NCBI GenBank assembly: GCA_017620025.1
Contig: JAFZRF010000029.1
Span: 1-55,203 of the forward strand
Source of the DNA: Ruminococcus sp.
Lineage (GTDB): Bacteria > Bacillota > Clostridia > Oscillospirales > Ruminococcaceae
Direction of reading: 5' to 3'
DNA: 55,203 bases
Positions 40,464 through 49,032 of this stretch are shown piece by piece (the first letter of the stretch is position 1; each line of letters starts with the position of its first letter). The notes below the pieces were generated by a model, which saw nothing but the letters and a program-made list of their open reading frames with translations, had not been told where the DNA came from and made no database searches. The translations under genes were made by a program, and so were the position numbers.

Positions 40464-41060
40464 AAGCAGGACAGAGAAGCCCTGCAAAAGTCGGGCGTTG
40501 AAGCGCCGTATATCCTCTGCCCCTACTCGATGTCGGGCATCGAGGCGCTGACATGGGCGCAGATGTACCCCGAAGATGTGGCGGGCATAGTAGGAATAGA
40601 CATGGCTTTCCCTGAGTCATACGATGATATGAACACCGATGTGAGCGGCGAAGTAAGACTCATATCGGCTGTCAAAGCCACAGGTCTTATCAGACTGTTC
40701 GTCGGCGACAATATGTTCCCCGATACCGACTCCCCCGAGGACATAGCGCTGGAAAGAACGCTGGTCTGCCGCAACTTCCTCAACAAGTGCCACAAGAGCG
40801 AGGCGGAAAACATCAAGGCGAGCGTCAAGAGGATAACCGACGGCGAAAAGCCCGACGTTCCGATGTTTCTGTACCTCACCAACGGCGAGGGTACGGGCGT
40901 GAGCGAGGAAGAGTGGCAGGGCTTTGAAAAAAGCTATACCGAGGGCATGGCGAATGTTCAGTCGGAAAGCTTTGACTGCGGTCACAGTGAGATAATCCAA
41001 AAGGAGCATGACAGCCTCGTGAATGGCATAAGAGAGTTCATCAGCGGGCTCGGCAAGTAA
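40464..41060 (+). pseudogene. C-terminal fragment of an alpha/beta hydrolase
   Basis: From KQDREALQKSG the frame matches residues ~120-317 of the intact paralogue at 41073: PYSMSGIEALTWAQMYPEDV (nucleophile region; the serine motif reads YSMSG), GIDMAFPESY, and SFDCGHSEIIQ (catalytic His). It has no N-terminal anchor and no ribosome-binding site; an internal ATG at 40530 is unlikely to be used. It pairs with the N-terminal fragment at 38969. Confidence 0.75.
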
Positions 41061-41072
41061 GGAGAATACATC

Positions 41073-42026
41073 ATGAAAAAAGCACTGAAAATAGTCGGAA
41101 AGGTATTACTCGGACTTCTGATCCTGTTAGTGGTATTTCTGATCGTGATGACGTTCATCAATCAGATACTGCTGAAAAAGAACAAAGCCTTGTACGAAAC
41201 ACCTCTCGGACAGCTTGTAGAGGTGGACGGCCACAACATGAGCATCTACACCGAGGGTGAGGGCGACCACACCATAGTTTTCATGTCGGGCTGGGGAACT
41301 CCCTCTCCGATACTGGATTTCAAGGTGCTTTACAGCAGGCTTTCCGACGATAACAGAATAGTCGTTGTCGAGAAATTCGGCTACGGCTTCAGCGATATGG
41401 TTGACGGCGAGCGTGATATGGATACCATTCTCCGTCAGGACAGAGAGGCACTTGAAAAGGCAGGCATAAACGGTCCCTTCGTACTCTGTGCTCATTCCTT
41501 CTCGGGCTATGAGGCTACCCTCTGGGCGCAGAAGTATCCCGACGAGGTCGAGGCTATAGTCGGTCTTGATATGTGTACGCCCAACTGTGAAAGCACAGAA
41601 ACACTTAAAAGCAATGACAAACTCCTCGGTCTTGCCAAGTTTGTGAACCGATCCGGTAAATATACGGGACTTTTAAGGCTTGCAAACTTCGATATGTCAG
41701 GCACGCTGACAGATGATGAAAAAAGGATATTTACCGAGATAGCCTGTCACACGACTGCAAATGACACGATCATGAATGAGGGCGATCTTGATACCGAGCT
41801 TGCCATGATAGACGAGCTGAACGCTTCTCCTCTTCCCACAGTACCCATGATACTGTATGCTTCTGCCGATTACAGCGGACAGGAGCTCTGGGTGAGCGGT
41901 ATGCAGGCGATGGCTGACGCTTCGACAAATGGTAAGGTTATAAAGCTCGACTGCGGTCACTACGTACACGATTTTGAGTATGAAAGGATAAGCAGTGATA
42001 TAAAAACGCTCTTAGGGGAACTTTAA
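41073..42026 (+). CDS. Membrane-anchored alpha/beta hydrolase
   Basis: 317 aa. A transmembrane anchor (about 8-30) and then a complete hydrolase fold: GEGDHTIVFMSGWGTPSP (oxyanion region), VVEKFGYGFSDM, nucleophile motif CAHSFSGYEATLWA (Ser in HSFSG), and catalytic His in LDCGHYVHDF. Substrate unknown; small-molecule esterase or lactonase is likely. GGAG precedes the ATG, 12 nt after the fragment above. It is the surviving member of a tandem family. A terminator follows. Confidence 0.85.
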   Translation: MKKALKIVGKVLLGLLILLVVFLIVMTFINQILLKKNKALYETPLGQLVEVDGHNMSIYTEGEGDHTIVFMSGWGTPSPILDFKVLYSRLSDDNRIVVVEKFGYGFSDMVDGERDMDTILRQDREALEKAGINGPFVLCAHSFSGYEATLWAQKYPDEVEAIVGLDMCTPNCESTETLKSNDKLLGLAKFVNRSGKYTGLLRLANFDMSGTLTDDEKRIFTEIACHTTANDTIMNEGDLDTELAMIDELNASPLPTVPMILYASADYSGQELWVSGMQAMADASTNGKVIKLDCGHYVHDFEYERISSDIKTLLGEL

Positions 42027-42062
42027 AAGAGAGCGTCAGGGAATACATGATATAGTAATATA

Positions 42063-42090
42063 AAGCGGGCGCATTCCGGTGCGCCTGCTT
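42063..42090 (+). terminator. Terminator of the hydrolase gene
   Basis: AAGCGGGCGCA/TGCGCCTGCTT stem (42063-42073 with 42080-42090, one G-U), then AAGTTTTCC. A second small CCGGA/TCCGG-T6 hairpin lies at 42172-42191. Confidence 0.7.
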
Positions 42091-42203
42091 AAGTTTTCCG
42101 GCAATTCCGCCGACAAAAAGACTTCTTGTTCCGCAATCGCTTCCCGCAACTTGTACAAATCGGGAAAAGTGCCGGAAATCTCCGGTTTTTTGGCGTGATT
42201 GTA

Positions 42204-42232
42204 TTGACTTTTTGGCGGATTACGTGTAGAAT
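42204..42232 (+). promoter_or_regulatory. Promoter of the MBOAT/SGNH operon
   Basis: TTGACT (42204-42209), 17 nt, TAGAAT (42227-42232), 60 nt upstream of the ATG. Confidence 0.65.
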
Positions 42233-42292
42233 AGTATATGCGGCAGTCTGCGCCGCTCACATGATCCACATATAAAAGAAAGGTCATATCAA

Positions 42293-43729
42293 ATGGTTTT
42301 CAGCAGTCTGAATTTCATATTCATATTTCTACCGGTCTTTTTGATCTTCTACGGATTCATTCCGCAGTTATTTCCTATAAAGGGCTTCGACCCGCCGAAG
42401 CTCCAGTATAAGAACTTCGTCCTCCTGCTGGGCAGTATGGTTTTCTACGCCTTCGGACTGACGGAGCATCCGGCGCTGTATATCAGCCTTTTTATCCTGA
42501 CGATACTGTTCAACTTCATCATCGGCAACTTCATCGGCCATTTCCGGCAATCGGCAAAGCTATGGCTGATACTCGGAATAGTATTCAACTTCTGGTGGCT
42601 GATATTCTTCAAATACACCGGCTTCATTTTCACGAACCTCAATCACATCGGCTTCTCGCTTACGGTAAAGGATCTCATAGCGCCCCTCGGCATCAGCTTC
42701 GTGACCTTCCAGAACGTCTCCTATCTCGTTGACGTTTACCGCAAGGAGACAGAGCCCGAGGAGAGCTTCATCAACTACGGCGTTTACATCAGTATGTTCC
42801 CGCAGCTCAGCAACGGCCCTATCGTAAGATACAAGGATGTTGCGGAAGACCTCGTCAACGAGCGCAGGCATACTCCTTCAAAGATAGAGAACGGACTCAA
42901 GACCTTTACCATAGGTCTCGGATACAAGGTGATACTTGCAGATCAGATAGGTCTGCTCTGGAGAGATATAAACGGCATAGGCTTCAAGAGCATTTCCACA
43001 GGACTTGCCTGGCTCGGCATCATAGCCTACTCCTTCCAGCTCTACTTCGATTTCTGCGGATACTCCCTCATGGCAATGGGCCTCGGCGAGCTGTTCGGAT
43101 TCAAGATACCGGAGAACTTCCGCCACCCCTATGCAGCGACCTCCATGTCTGATTTCTGGAGACGCTGGCATATCACTCTCGGCTCATGGTTCCGTGAGTA
43201 TATCTACATCCCGCTCGGCGGAAACCGTCAGGGCAGCGGCAAGACCGTGCGCAACTTCCTTATCGTATGGCTCTTCACGGGTATATGGCACGGCGCAAGC
43301 TGGAACTTCGTCTTCTGGGGACTGGCGCTCTTCGGGCTGATCATGCTCGAACGCTTCTACATCGGAGATTTCCTCAAGGAGCACCGCATCGCCGCACACC
43401 TGTACATGGCACTCGTTATACCGCTCACATGGCTGCTGTTCGCAGTTACGGACATGAAGCAGATCGGCATATACATCATGCGACTGATACCCTTCGTCAA
43501 GGCCAGCGGCATCGTACATGAAGGGGATTGCGCAGAGAAATGGGCAGTATACTGGAAATACTTCATCGGCTGCTTCGTGTTCTGCACTCCCATTCCGGAG
43601 AAGATCTACAAGAAGATCAAGAACTCACCGGTCACACCTGTTATACTCCTTGCAGTATTCTGGTTTTCGGTATATATCATGTACAAAAGAGGCGGCAATG
43701 TCGATCCGTTCCTGTATGACCGCTTCTGA
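42293..43729 (+). CDS. MBOAT-family O-acyltransferase (AlgI/DltB-like)
   Basis: 478 aa with about 10-12 membrane segments. MBOAT hallmarks: FFKYTGFI, PLGISFVTFQNVSYLVDVYR, YFDFCGYSLMAMG, MSDFWRRWHITLGSWFREYI, and the catalytic-histidine motif GIWHGASWNFVFWG. Such enzymes carry acetyl or acyl groups across the membrane onto wall or exopolysaccharide acceptors. It is followed by an SGNH protein, as in alginate/wall O-acetylation pairs. AAAGG precedes the ATG. Confidence 0.93.
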   Translation: MVFSSLNFIFIFLPVFLIFYGFIPQLFPIKGFDPPKLQYKNFVLLLGSMVFYAFGLTEHPALYISLFILTILFNFIIGNFIGHFRQSAKLWLILGIVFNFWWLIFFKYTGFIFTNLNHIGFSLTVKDLIAPLGISFVTFQNVSYLVDVYRKETEPEESFINYGVYISMFPQLSNGPIVRYKDVAEDLVNERRHTPSKIENGLKTFTIGLGYKVILADQIGLLWRDINGIGFKSISTGLAWLGIIAYSFQLYFDFCGYSLMAMGLGELFGFKIPENFRHPYAATSMSDFWRRWHITLGSWFREYIYIPLGGNRQGSGKTVRNFLIVWLFTGIWHGASWNFVFWGLALFGLIMLERFYIGDFLKEHRIAAHLYMALVIPLTWLLFAVTDMKQIGIYIMRLIPFVKASGIVHEGDCAEKWAVYWKYFIGCFVFCTPIPEKIYKKIKNSPVTPVILLAVFWFSVYIMYKRGGNVDPFLYDRF

Positions 43730-43766
43730 TAACAGAATTACAGAACTTTAGGAAAGTGAGATAGCA

Positions 43767-44660
43767 ATGAGCAATTTCAAAAGATCGCTTTATACATTTC
43801 TTCTGGTCTTCACCTGTCTGTTCGCCTCGCCGTTCATCTGGTGGCAGATATGGAAGACAGGCAAGGAGCAGAAACCGAGCAAGACTCCTGATCCGCCGGC
43901 AGTCGGCGCTCAGGCAAAGTCCGGCAATTCCTCTCAGTCAGAGCCTGAGAAGGATACTGCCGAAAAGCCGACCGGGGCTGACGGCAGCGAGACGCCGACA
44001 TCTGCGGACGGCACTCAGCCCGGAACAGCTGCCGCTCCTACTGAGGCAGCAGCAGTTTCCACCGAGCCCTACAACGGATTCATACTCGCAGATTCCTCCT
44101 ACTTCGACGACGCACTCTTCATAGGCGATTCGAGAACGGTAGGACTCAGGGATTACGGCACGCTCAAGAACGCAGACTACTTCTGCAGCGTAGGTCTCTC
44201 AGCCACAGGCATTACGAAGAACAACGAGGCTGTTGACGGAGTTACCTTCGATACCAAGATCGACGGAAAGCACTACGGAAAGGTGTATATCATGCTCGGC
44301 ATCAACGAGGTCGGCAACGATCTCGAGGGCGTTATCACCTACTACCGCGCGATTGTCGAGAAGGTAAAGGCTCATCAGCCGGATGCAATAGTCTATGTAT
44401 GTGCGAACCTCAGGGTATCGCAGTCGGCAGAGACCAGCGTCATCAGCAACACCTCAATCAACACACTCAACAGCATGATATCACAGCTTGCCGATAACAA
44501 GAAGGTATTCTATATTGATATCAACGCCCTGTTCGATGACGGCACGGGTTACCTCACAGAAGCCTACACCTTCGACGGCGTACACCCACTTGCAGAGCAT
44601 TACCCCGACTGGTGCGACTGGCTCTGTTCAAAGGCTATTCCATATTACGCTGCAAACTGA
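43767..44660 (+). CDS. Membrane-anchored SGNH/GDSL hydrolase-like protein
   Basis: 297 aa. An N-terminal transmembrane anchor (about 8-26), a Pro/Thr/Ser-rich linker of ~75 residues, then an SGNH domain: block I LFIGDSRTVGL (nucleophile Ser), IMLGINEVGND (block III), and FDGVHPLAEHY (block V His). It is the likely partner of the upstream MBOAT protein, taking the acyl group and placing it on the outer polymer. 37 nt after the MBOAT gene; a strong terminator follows. Confidence 0.9.
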   Translation: MSNFKRSLYTFLLVFTCLFASPFIWWQIWKTGKEQKPSKTPDPPAVGAQAKSGNSSQSEPEKDTAEKPTGADGSETPTSADGTQPGTAAAPTEAAAVSTEPYNGFILADSSYFDDALFIGDSRTVGLRDYGTLKNADYFCSVGLSATGITKNNEAVDGVTFDTKIDGKHYGKVYIMLGINEVGNDLEGVITYYRAIVEKVKAHQPDAIVYVCANLRVSQSAETSVISNTSINTLNSMISQLADNKKVFYIDINALFDDGTGYLTEAYTFDGVHPLAEHYPDWCDWLCSKAIPYYAAN

Positions 44661-44670
44661 ATATTTACAA

Positions 44671-44705
44671 AACAGCCGTGAAAGATATCACGGCTGTTGT
44701 TTTTC
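44671..44705 (+). terminator. Terminator of the MBOAT/SGNH operon
   Basis: AACAGCCGTGA/TCACGGCTGTT stem (44671-44681 with 44688-44698), then GTTTTTC. Confidence 0.9.
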
Positions 44706-44722
44706 ATAACCCATACTTATAT

Positions 44723-44895
44723 AAGGGGACGCCTTCACTTGCAAGGCGTCCCCTCTCCCCAAACAGTCCCCCGGACTGTTTGGGGATTCACCCCTTGCGA
44801 AGCGCCCTGCGGATAAATGCGGGACTCCGTCCCGCACCCTGCCAGAGGCGCTGCCTCTGGACTCCGCTAAAGGGACCAGCCCCTTTAGAATCCCG
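44723..44895 (+). repeat. Multi-hairpin repeat, family A copy 3
   Basis: 173 bp with the same module order. Relative to copy 1, module 2 reads CCCCAAACAGTCC/GGACTGTTTGGGG, with two paired changes on both arms. The last module (GGGAC/GCCCC) is partly unpaired. Lies in the 44661-45033 gene-free stretch. Confidence 0.9.
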
Positions 44896-44930
44896 AACTG
44901 AATGACATTGTACTTTATAACCCGCAAAAA

Positions 44931-44981
44931 ACAAGGACGGCCAACGGCCGTCCCTACAATAATCATCGCCGTAGGCGATAC
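44931..44981 (+). repeat. Short intergenic repeat, family B copy 3
   Basis: GGACGGCC-AAC-GGCCGTCC (44935-44953), then CTACA, then a CGCCGTAGGCGATACC tail ending at 44981, followed by TATTCACTATT-type AT-rich sequence. Same layout as the copies at 5610 and 8643. Confidence 0.65.
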
Positions 44982-45033
44982 CTTAATTATTCACTATTAT
45001 TTATTCACTATTCACTTAGTGAGTGCACAGCAC

Positions 45034-45813
45034 TCACGCTCCGGTAAAGACAACGTTCTGCCCGTTCGCAAAGTCGATATACAGCACGTTCTTCAGATCG
45101 TATTCCTCAAAGACGTCCTTCGGGCCCTTGCGGGTAGAGATATTGGGGTGTGTTCCCGAACTGAAATGTACATTTCCGATCGCAATGGCATTGAGAAGAG
45201 ACTTTGCCTGTGCGGCGCTCCTTCTTTCAAGGCAGGCAACAGTGATGCAGATATTGCAGCTGTCGCTCTCTGTTATTTCCTTTATCTTCGGAATGGCGAG
45301 GAAATCCTTGTCTTTATAGGAAGACATATCCTCGGTGGTAACTATAGCAACTTTGAAGCGTACACCGGTTCCCGAAGAGACAAGCTTGCTGAGCGAATCT
45401 ATATCTGACTCGAGCATAGGCAGCGGACAGCTCTTCTTGATGTATTTTGAAGCATCGAAGGGCAGAGAATCTATGACCTCGCCTGCGATAGCGTCCGAAT
45501 GCACGTTGTCATACAGGGTATGACTCAGGTCGTTATACTGCACCTTGTAGGTCTTTCCGTCAAGCTTTATCCTGCCGGTGAGGGCTCCTGCGGAAAACGA
45601 GGTCTGGAACGCTCCGTCCGTATATCCGTCTACAGAGCTTCTCATTCCCCTTATCTCCACATCGTCACCGTAGGCATCCCTGACCGCCTGCTCAAAGGCA
45701 GGTCCGTACTTTTCCATTTTTTCTTCGGCCTTCTTCCTTGCATCGCTGTATCCGCATGAAGCGAGCGAAAGTACACACAGAGCGGCTAATACTGATGATA
45801 TGATCCTTTTCAT
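45034..45813 (-). CDS. Lipoprotein of unknown function
   Basis: 259 aa. Signal peptide MKRIISSVLAALCVLSLASC with lipobox LASC. The exported domain is mixed alpha/beta with no recognised motif; segments FKVAIVTTEDMSSYKDKDFL and DSCNICITVACLERRSAAQA stand out. The frame extends to 45864, but the ATG at 45813 places the signal peptide at the N-terminus. The stop lies inside a GTGAGTGC/GCACTCAC hairpin (45019-45037), which may form the transcript end. Confidence 0.75.
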   Translation of the reverse strand: MKRIISSVLAALCVLSLASCGYSDARKKAEEKMEKYGPAFEQAVRDAYGDDVEIRGMRSSVDGYTDGAFQTSFSAGALTGRIKLDGKTYKVQYNDLSHTLYDNVHSDAIAGEVIDSLPFDASKYIKKSCPLPMLESDIDSLSKLVSSGTGVRFKVAIVTTEDMSSYKDKDFLAIPKIKEITESDSCNICITVACLERRSAAQAKSLLNAIAIGNVHFSSGTHPNISTRKGPKDVFEEYDLKNVLYIDFANGQNVVFTGA

Positions 45814-45905
45814 CCTTACACCCCCGTACTGCCTGTGCAGCGCCGTCACACCACAGGGCAGCAATCAGCTGATACGGAAAGGGCTCCCGCAGGAGTCCTT
45901 TATAT

Positions 45906-46238
45906 TTATGTGATATCAATGCACGATACAGTATACTCTGTATCAGGGTCTATACAGGAAATATCAGGCGCAATATGCCTGTCGAAGTATTCCGGGTAAT
46001 ACTCACTGAGGAAGCTAATAAGACCGGAGCCTCTGAACTTTATGTCGCAGTTGTACTCCCACTGGATATCAGCGGATACTGCGTGCTTTAACGCTCCTGC
46101 CTTAGCAAGCCCGTAAAGGTGTCTGACAGCTTCAAGTCCCGCATCGAGATTCTTTTCCGGTATTCCCTCACCGTTTATAACTATATAACGCTGGAGTCCT
46201 ACGTCTTCCATATCGTCCAAGTATTCGTTCTTATCCAT
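45906..46238 (-). CDS. Small hypothetical protein
   Basis: 110 aa, acidic, cytosolic, no recognised motif. AAAGGGGG lies 9 nt from the ATG at 46238. It lies 92 nt upstream of the lipoprotein gene on the same strand and downstream of the hairpin repeats at 46275-46427. Function unknown. Confidence 0.6.
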   Translation of the reverse strand: MDKNEYLDDMEDVGLQRYIVINGEGIPEKNLDAGLEAVRHLYGLAKAGALKHAVSADIQWEYNCDIKFRGSGLISFLSEYYPEYFDRHIAPDISCIDPDTEYTVSCIDIT

Positions 46239-46274
46239 GGCTGTTATCCCCCTTTGTGATTATAGCAGAAGAAT

Positions 46275-46427
46275 ATATAATGAATGTTCATATATTCATT
46301 ATATCATATAAGCGAAGCGTTATGATATAATCGCCCGATATGCAGGGAGCAGATCTCTGATCTGCGGATCTGCAAGGGCTTTCAGATCATTTATAATGAA
46401 TGCTCCTGCATTCATTATATCATATCA
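46275..46427. repeat. Two copies of an AT-rich hairpin
   Basis: ATATAATGAAT/ATTCATTATAT (46275-46285 with 46294-46304) and TATAATGAATGC/GCATTCATTATA (46392-46403 with 46408-46419), each followed by a ATCATAT string. Between them lies GCAGATC-TCT-GATCTGC (about 46351-46367). They may form a small mobile or regulatory element between ispE and the 45906 gene. Confidence 0.55.
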
Positions 46428-46434
46428 ATTCACA

Positions 46435-47331
46435 TCAGTCAATAATTATGAAAGATTTTCCGACAGTTTCGCAGACCTCTGCCCAGTAACCCCATGAGCG
46501 GAGCTTCTCTGCGCATATCTCAGCCTCTTCCCCGCTCTCAAAGAGCCCGAAGACTGCCGAGCCGCTGCCGGTCATAGTCGCACTGAGTGCGCCCTTGTTC
46601 AGCATAGCCGACTCCAGCTTATCGACCTCTTCAAGCTGAATCGCCTGCCCGAAGAGATTGCCGAAATACTTCCATGCATCGTCCGGAGCCTCTCCGAGCG
46701 CCCTGACGAGCCCCTTTGTATCGGGATGCTGCGGGTTTTCAAGGGCATCTATCCTGCGGTAGGCCTCGCCGGTGGATACGCCCTCGCTGCCCTTTGCAAT
46801 GACGAGTATCCTGCCGGAGTAATCCGGTGCGGGCACTATCTTCTCGCCTATGCCGCTGACGTATGCCGTACCGCCCGCAAAGAAGAACGGTACGTCTGCG
46901 CCGAGACGTGCGCCGAGAGCGGCCTTCTCCTCCCCGGTCAGCTCATGGCCGGTGAGTACGGAGAGGCAGTATATCACAGCCGCTGCATCGGTGCTTCCGC
47001 CGCCCATGCCGGCCTGTGATGGTATGCCCTTCTTTATGTGTATGCGGCACTCTCCCGTAAGCGAGTTATCCTCCATGAATATCCTTGCCGCCTTGTATGC
47101 GATATTTCTCTCGTCGCAGGGTATCGGGTCGGCGGAGGCAAACTGCTCCGGCACCTCGCAGGAAACGCTAATCGACATTTCCTCCGCCGGTGTGAAGTCC
47201 ACTGTCACCTCGTCGTATATCCCGACTGTCTGGAAAACGCTCTCGATAGCGTGATAGCCGTTGTCAAGAATTCCGGTAACGTCGAGAGTAAGGTTTATCT
47301 TAGCCGATGTCCTGACCCTGAGCTCAGCCAT
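46435..47331 (-). CDS. ispE: 4-diphosphocytidyl-2-C-methyl-D-erythritol kinase
   Basis: 298 aa, GHMP kinase of the MEP isoprenoid pathway, phosphorylating CDP-ME. Motifs: AKINLTLDVTGILDNGYHAI (motif 1), KKGIPSQAGMGGGSTDAAAV (ATP-binding glycine loop), and the C-terminal MTGSGSAVFGLF (motif 3). The frame starts at 47355, but GGAGG lies 9 nt before the ATG at 47331. Its start overlaps the aminotransferase stop by 8 nt, so translation is coupled. Last gene of the PHP/Lrp/aminotransferase/ispE operon. Confidence 0.95.
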   Translation of the reverse strand: MAELRVRTSAKINLTLDVTGILDNGYHAIESVFQTVGIYDEVTVDFTPAEEMSISVSCEVPEQFASADPIPCDERNIAYKAARIFMEDNSLTGECRIHIKKGIPSQAGMGGGSTDAAAVIYCLSVLTGHELTGEEKAALGARLGADVPFFFAGGTAYVSGIGEKIVPAPDYSGRILVIAKGSEGVSTGEAYRRIDALENPQHPDTKGLVRALGEAPDDAWKYFGNLFGQAIQLEEVDKLESAMLNKGALSATMTGSGSAVFGLFESGEEAEICAEKLRSWGYWAEVCETVGKSFIIID

Positions 47332-48508
47332 TCTTCTCAGCCTCCAGCTTGTCAAGGAACTTCTCTATCCTGTGCATAGCCTCCATGAGGTGCTTGAGGG
47401 AATAGGCGTAGGATATACGGATATATCCCTCTCCGGAGCTTCCGAATGCGCTTCCGGGAACCGCTGCAACTCTCTCCTCGTAGAGAAGGCGCTCACAGAA
47501 TTCCTCGCTCGTAAGGCCTGTGCTGATTATGCTCGGGAACACGTAGAATGCGCCCTCCGGGTTGAAGCAGGTAAGGCCGAGGCGGTTGAACTCGCTGACA
47601 AGATATCTGCGGCGGGCGTTATACTCGTCCGTCATCTTCGCTATCTCCGAATCGCAGGAGGTAAGAGCCTCTACTGCGGCGTTCTGGCTTATGTACGGGC
47701 TGCACATGATGCCGTACTGGTGTATCTTGGCTATCTGTGTGATTATCGGTGCGGGAGCTGTTACGTAGCCCAGTCTCCAGCCTGTCATGGCGTATGCCTT
47801 GGAGAAGCCGTTTACGTAGATAGTCCTCTCACGCATACCCTCCAGCTCGATTATGGAAAAATGCTTCCTGCCGTAGGTCAGCTCGGAGTATATCTCATCG
47901 GTGAGGACTATGATATCCGTTCCCCTGAGAAGCTCTGCTATGGGCTCGAGATCCTCCTTCGTCATGATGGCGCCGGTCGGATTGTTCGGGAACGGGAGTA
48001 TAAGTATCTTTGTGCGGTCGGTGATCTTGTCCTTAAAGTCATCGACTGTCAGCTTGAAGTTATTTTCTATTTTTGTAGGCACGGATACCGGCACTCCGCC
48101 TGCCAGCTCGACAAGAGGAGCATAGCATACGAAGCAGGGCTCAACAACGAGCACCTCATCGCCGGGATCAAGAAGGCCTCTGAGAGCGAGGTCTATAGCC
48201 TCCGAGCCGCCGACGGTGACTATTATCTCCTTGTCGGGATCATAGCTCACGCCGTGCTTGCTCTCTATGCGCTCCGAAATAGCCTTGCGGAGCGGTGCAA
48301 CGCCCTTGTTCGGGCCGTAGATTATCTGCTTGCGCTCAAGCACCTTTATAGCTGCCTTGCGTATCACCCAGGGAGTAGGGAAATCGGGCTCTCCTACGCC
48401 GAGACTGATAACGTCCTCCATAGTGCCTGCGATGTCGAAGAACTTACGGATACCGGAAGGCTTTATATCCTGTATCTTCTTCGAGAGCACCTTACTGTAG
48501 TCTATCAC
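47324..48508 (-). CDS. PLP-dependent aminotransferase (class I/II)
   Basis: 394 aa, fold type I. SLGVGEPDFPTPW near 36, YGPNKGVAPLRKAISERIES, FPNNPTGAIM, DEIYSELTYG, and the PLP lysine in VNGFSKAYAMTGWRLGY (about 235), then SPYISQNAAVEAL. It fits the aspartate/aromatic aminotransferase group found next to AsnC/Lrp regulators; the exact substrate is not visible. Start GTG at 48508, two bases after the Lrp stop. Confidence 0.92.
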   Translation of the reverse strand: MIDYSKVLSKKIQDIKPSGIRKFFDIAGTMEDVISLGVGEPDFPTPWVIRKAAIKVLERKQIIYGPNKGVAPLRKAISERIESKHGVSYDPDKEIIVTVGGSEAIDLALRGLLDPGDEVLVVEPCFVCYAPLVELAGGVPVSVPTKIENNFKLTVDDFKDKITDRTKILILPFPNNPTGAIMTKEDLEPIAELLRGTDIIVLTDEIYSELTYGRKHFSIIELEGMRERTIYVNGFSKAYAMTGWRLGYVTAPAPIITQIAKIHQYGIMCSPYISQNAAVEALTSCDSEIAKMTDEYNARRRYLVSEFNRLGLTCFNPEGAFYVFPSIISTGLTSEEFCERLLYEERVAAVPGSAFGSSGEGYIRISYAYSLKHLMEAMHRIEKFLDKLEAEKNG

Positions 48509-48510
48509 GT

Positions 48511-48996
48511 TTAACCGAGTCCCCTTTCATCCGGCTCTTCCTTGTCGATGAAGATACCCTTTTCCTTGTACTTTTTCAGGATGAAGTGGGTCGCCGTGGA
48601 GAGTACGCCGTCCATGGTGGCAAGTCTCTCAGACACGAAAAGTGCGATATCCTTGAGGTTGGTGCCCTTTACCTCGACAGCAAGGTCGTAGGAACCGGAC
48701 ATGAGAGTAACGCTCTCCACCTCGTCATACATCATTATCGTCTTTGCGATGTCATCGAAGCCGCAGTCTCTCTGTGGAGTTACCTTGAGCTCGATCGTCG
48801 CATATACCAGTGACTTGTCATAGAGCTCCTCATCGATGATTACGCTGTAGCCCTTGATGATGCCCTCTTCCTCGAGCTTTCTTATCTCTTCCGCAGCCTC
48901 TTCGGCTGTTATTCCCAGCACTTCGCCGAGCTCTGTATCGGAGATACGGGCGTTCTGCTGGAGTATGCTGATTATGGCGTGCTTCTTGTCAGTCAT
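48511..48996 (-). CDS. AsnC/Lrp-family transcriptional regulator
   Basis: 161 aa. An N-terminal winged HTH (SILQQNARISDTELGEVLGI, about 8-50) and a C-terminal RAM/ACT-like ligand domain (about 65-140, with TLMSGSYDLAVEVKG). The ATG at 48996 has AAAGGA at 9 nt; an earlier ATG at 49014 lacks one. The amino-acid-responsive regulator is placed next to an aminotransferase it may control. Confidence 0.92.
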   Translation of the reverse strand: MTDKKHAIISILQQNARISDTELGEVLGITAEEAAEEIRKLEEEGIIKGYSVIIDEELYDKSLVYATIELKVTPQRDCGFDDIAKTIMMYDEVESVTLMSGSYDLAVEVKGTNLKDIALFVSERLATMDGVLSTATHFILKKYKEKGIFIDKEEPDERGLG

Positions 48997-49032
48997 GGTA
49001 TCATATCCTTTCATTTCTCTGCCGTGCAGCAG

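Noticed and set aside
47261-48514. 417-codon plus-strand frame opposite ispE and the aminotransferase
   Set aside because: Antisense shadow covering two well-recognised enzymes.
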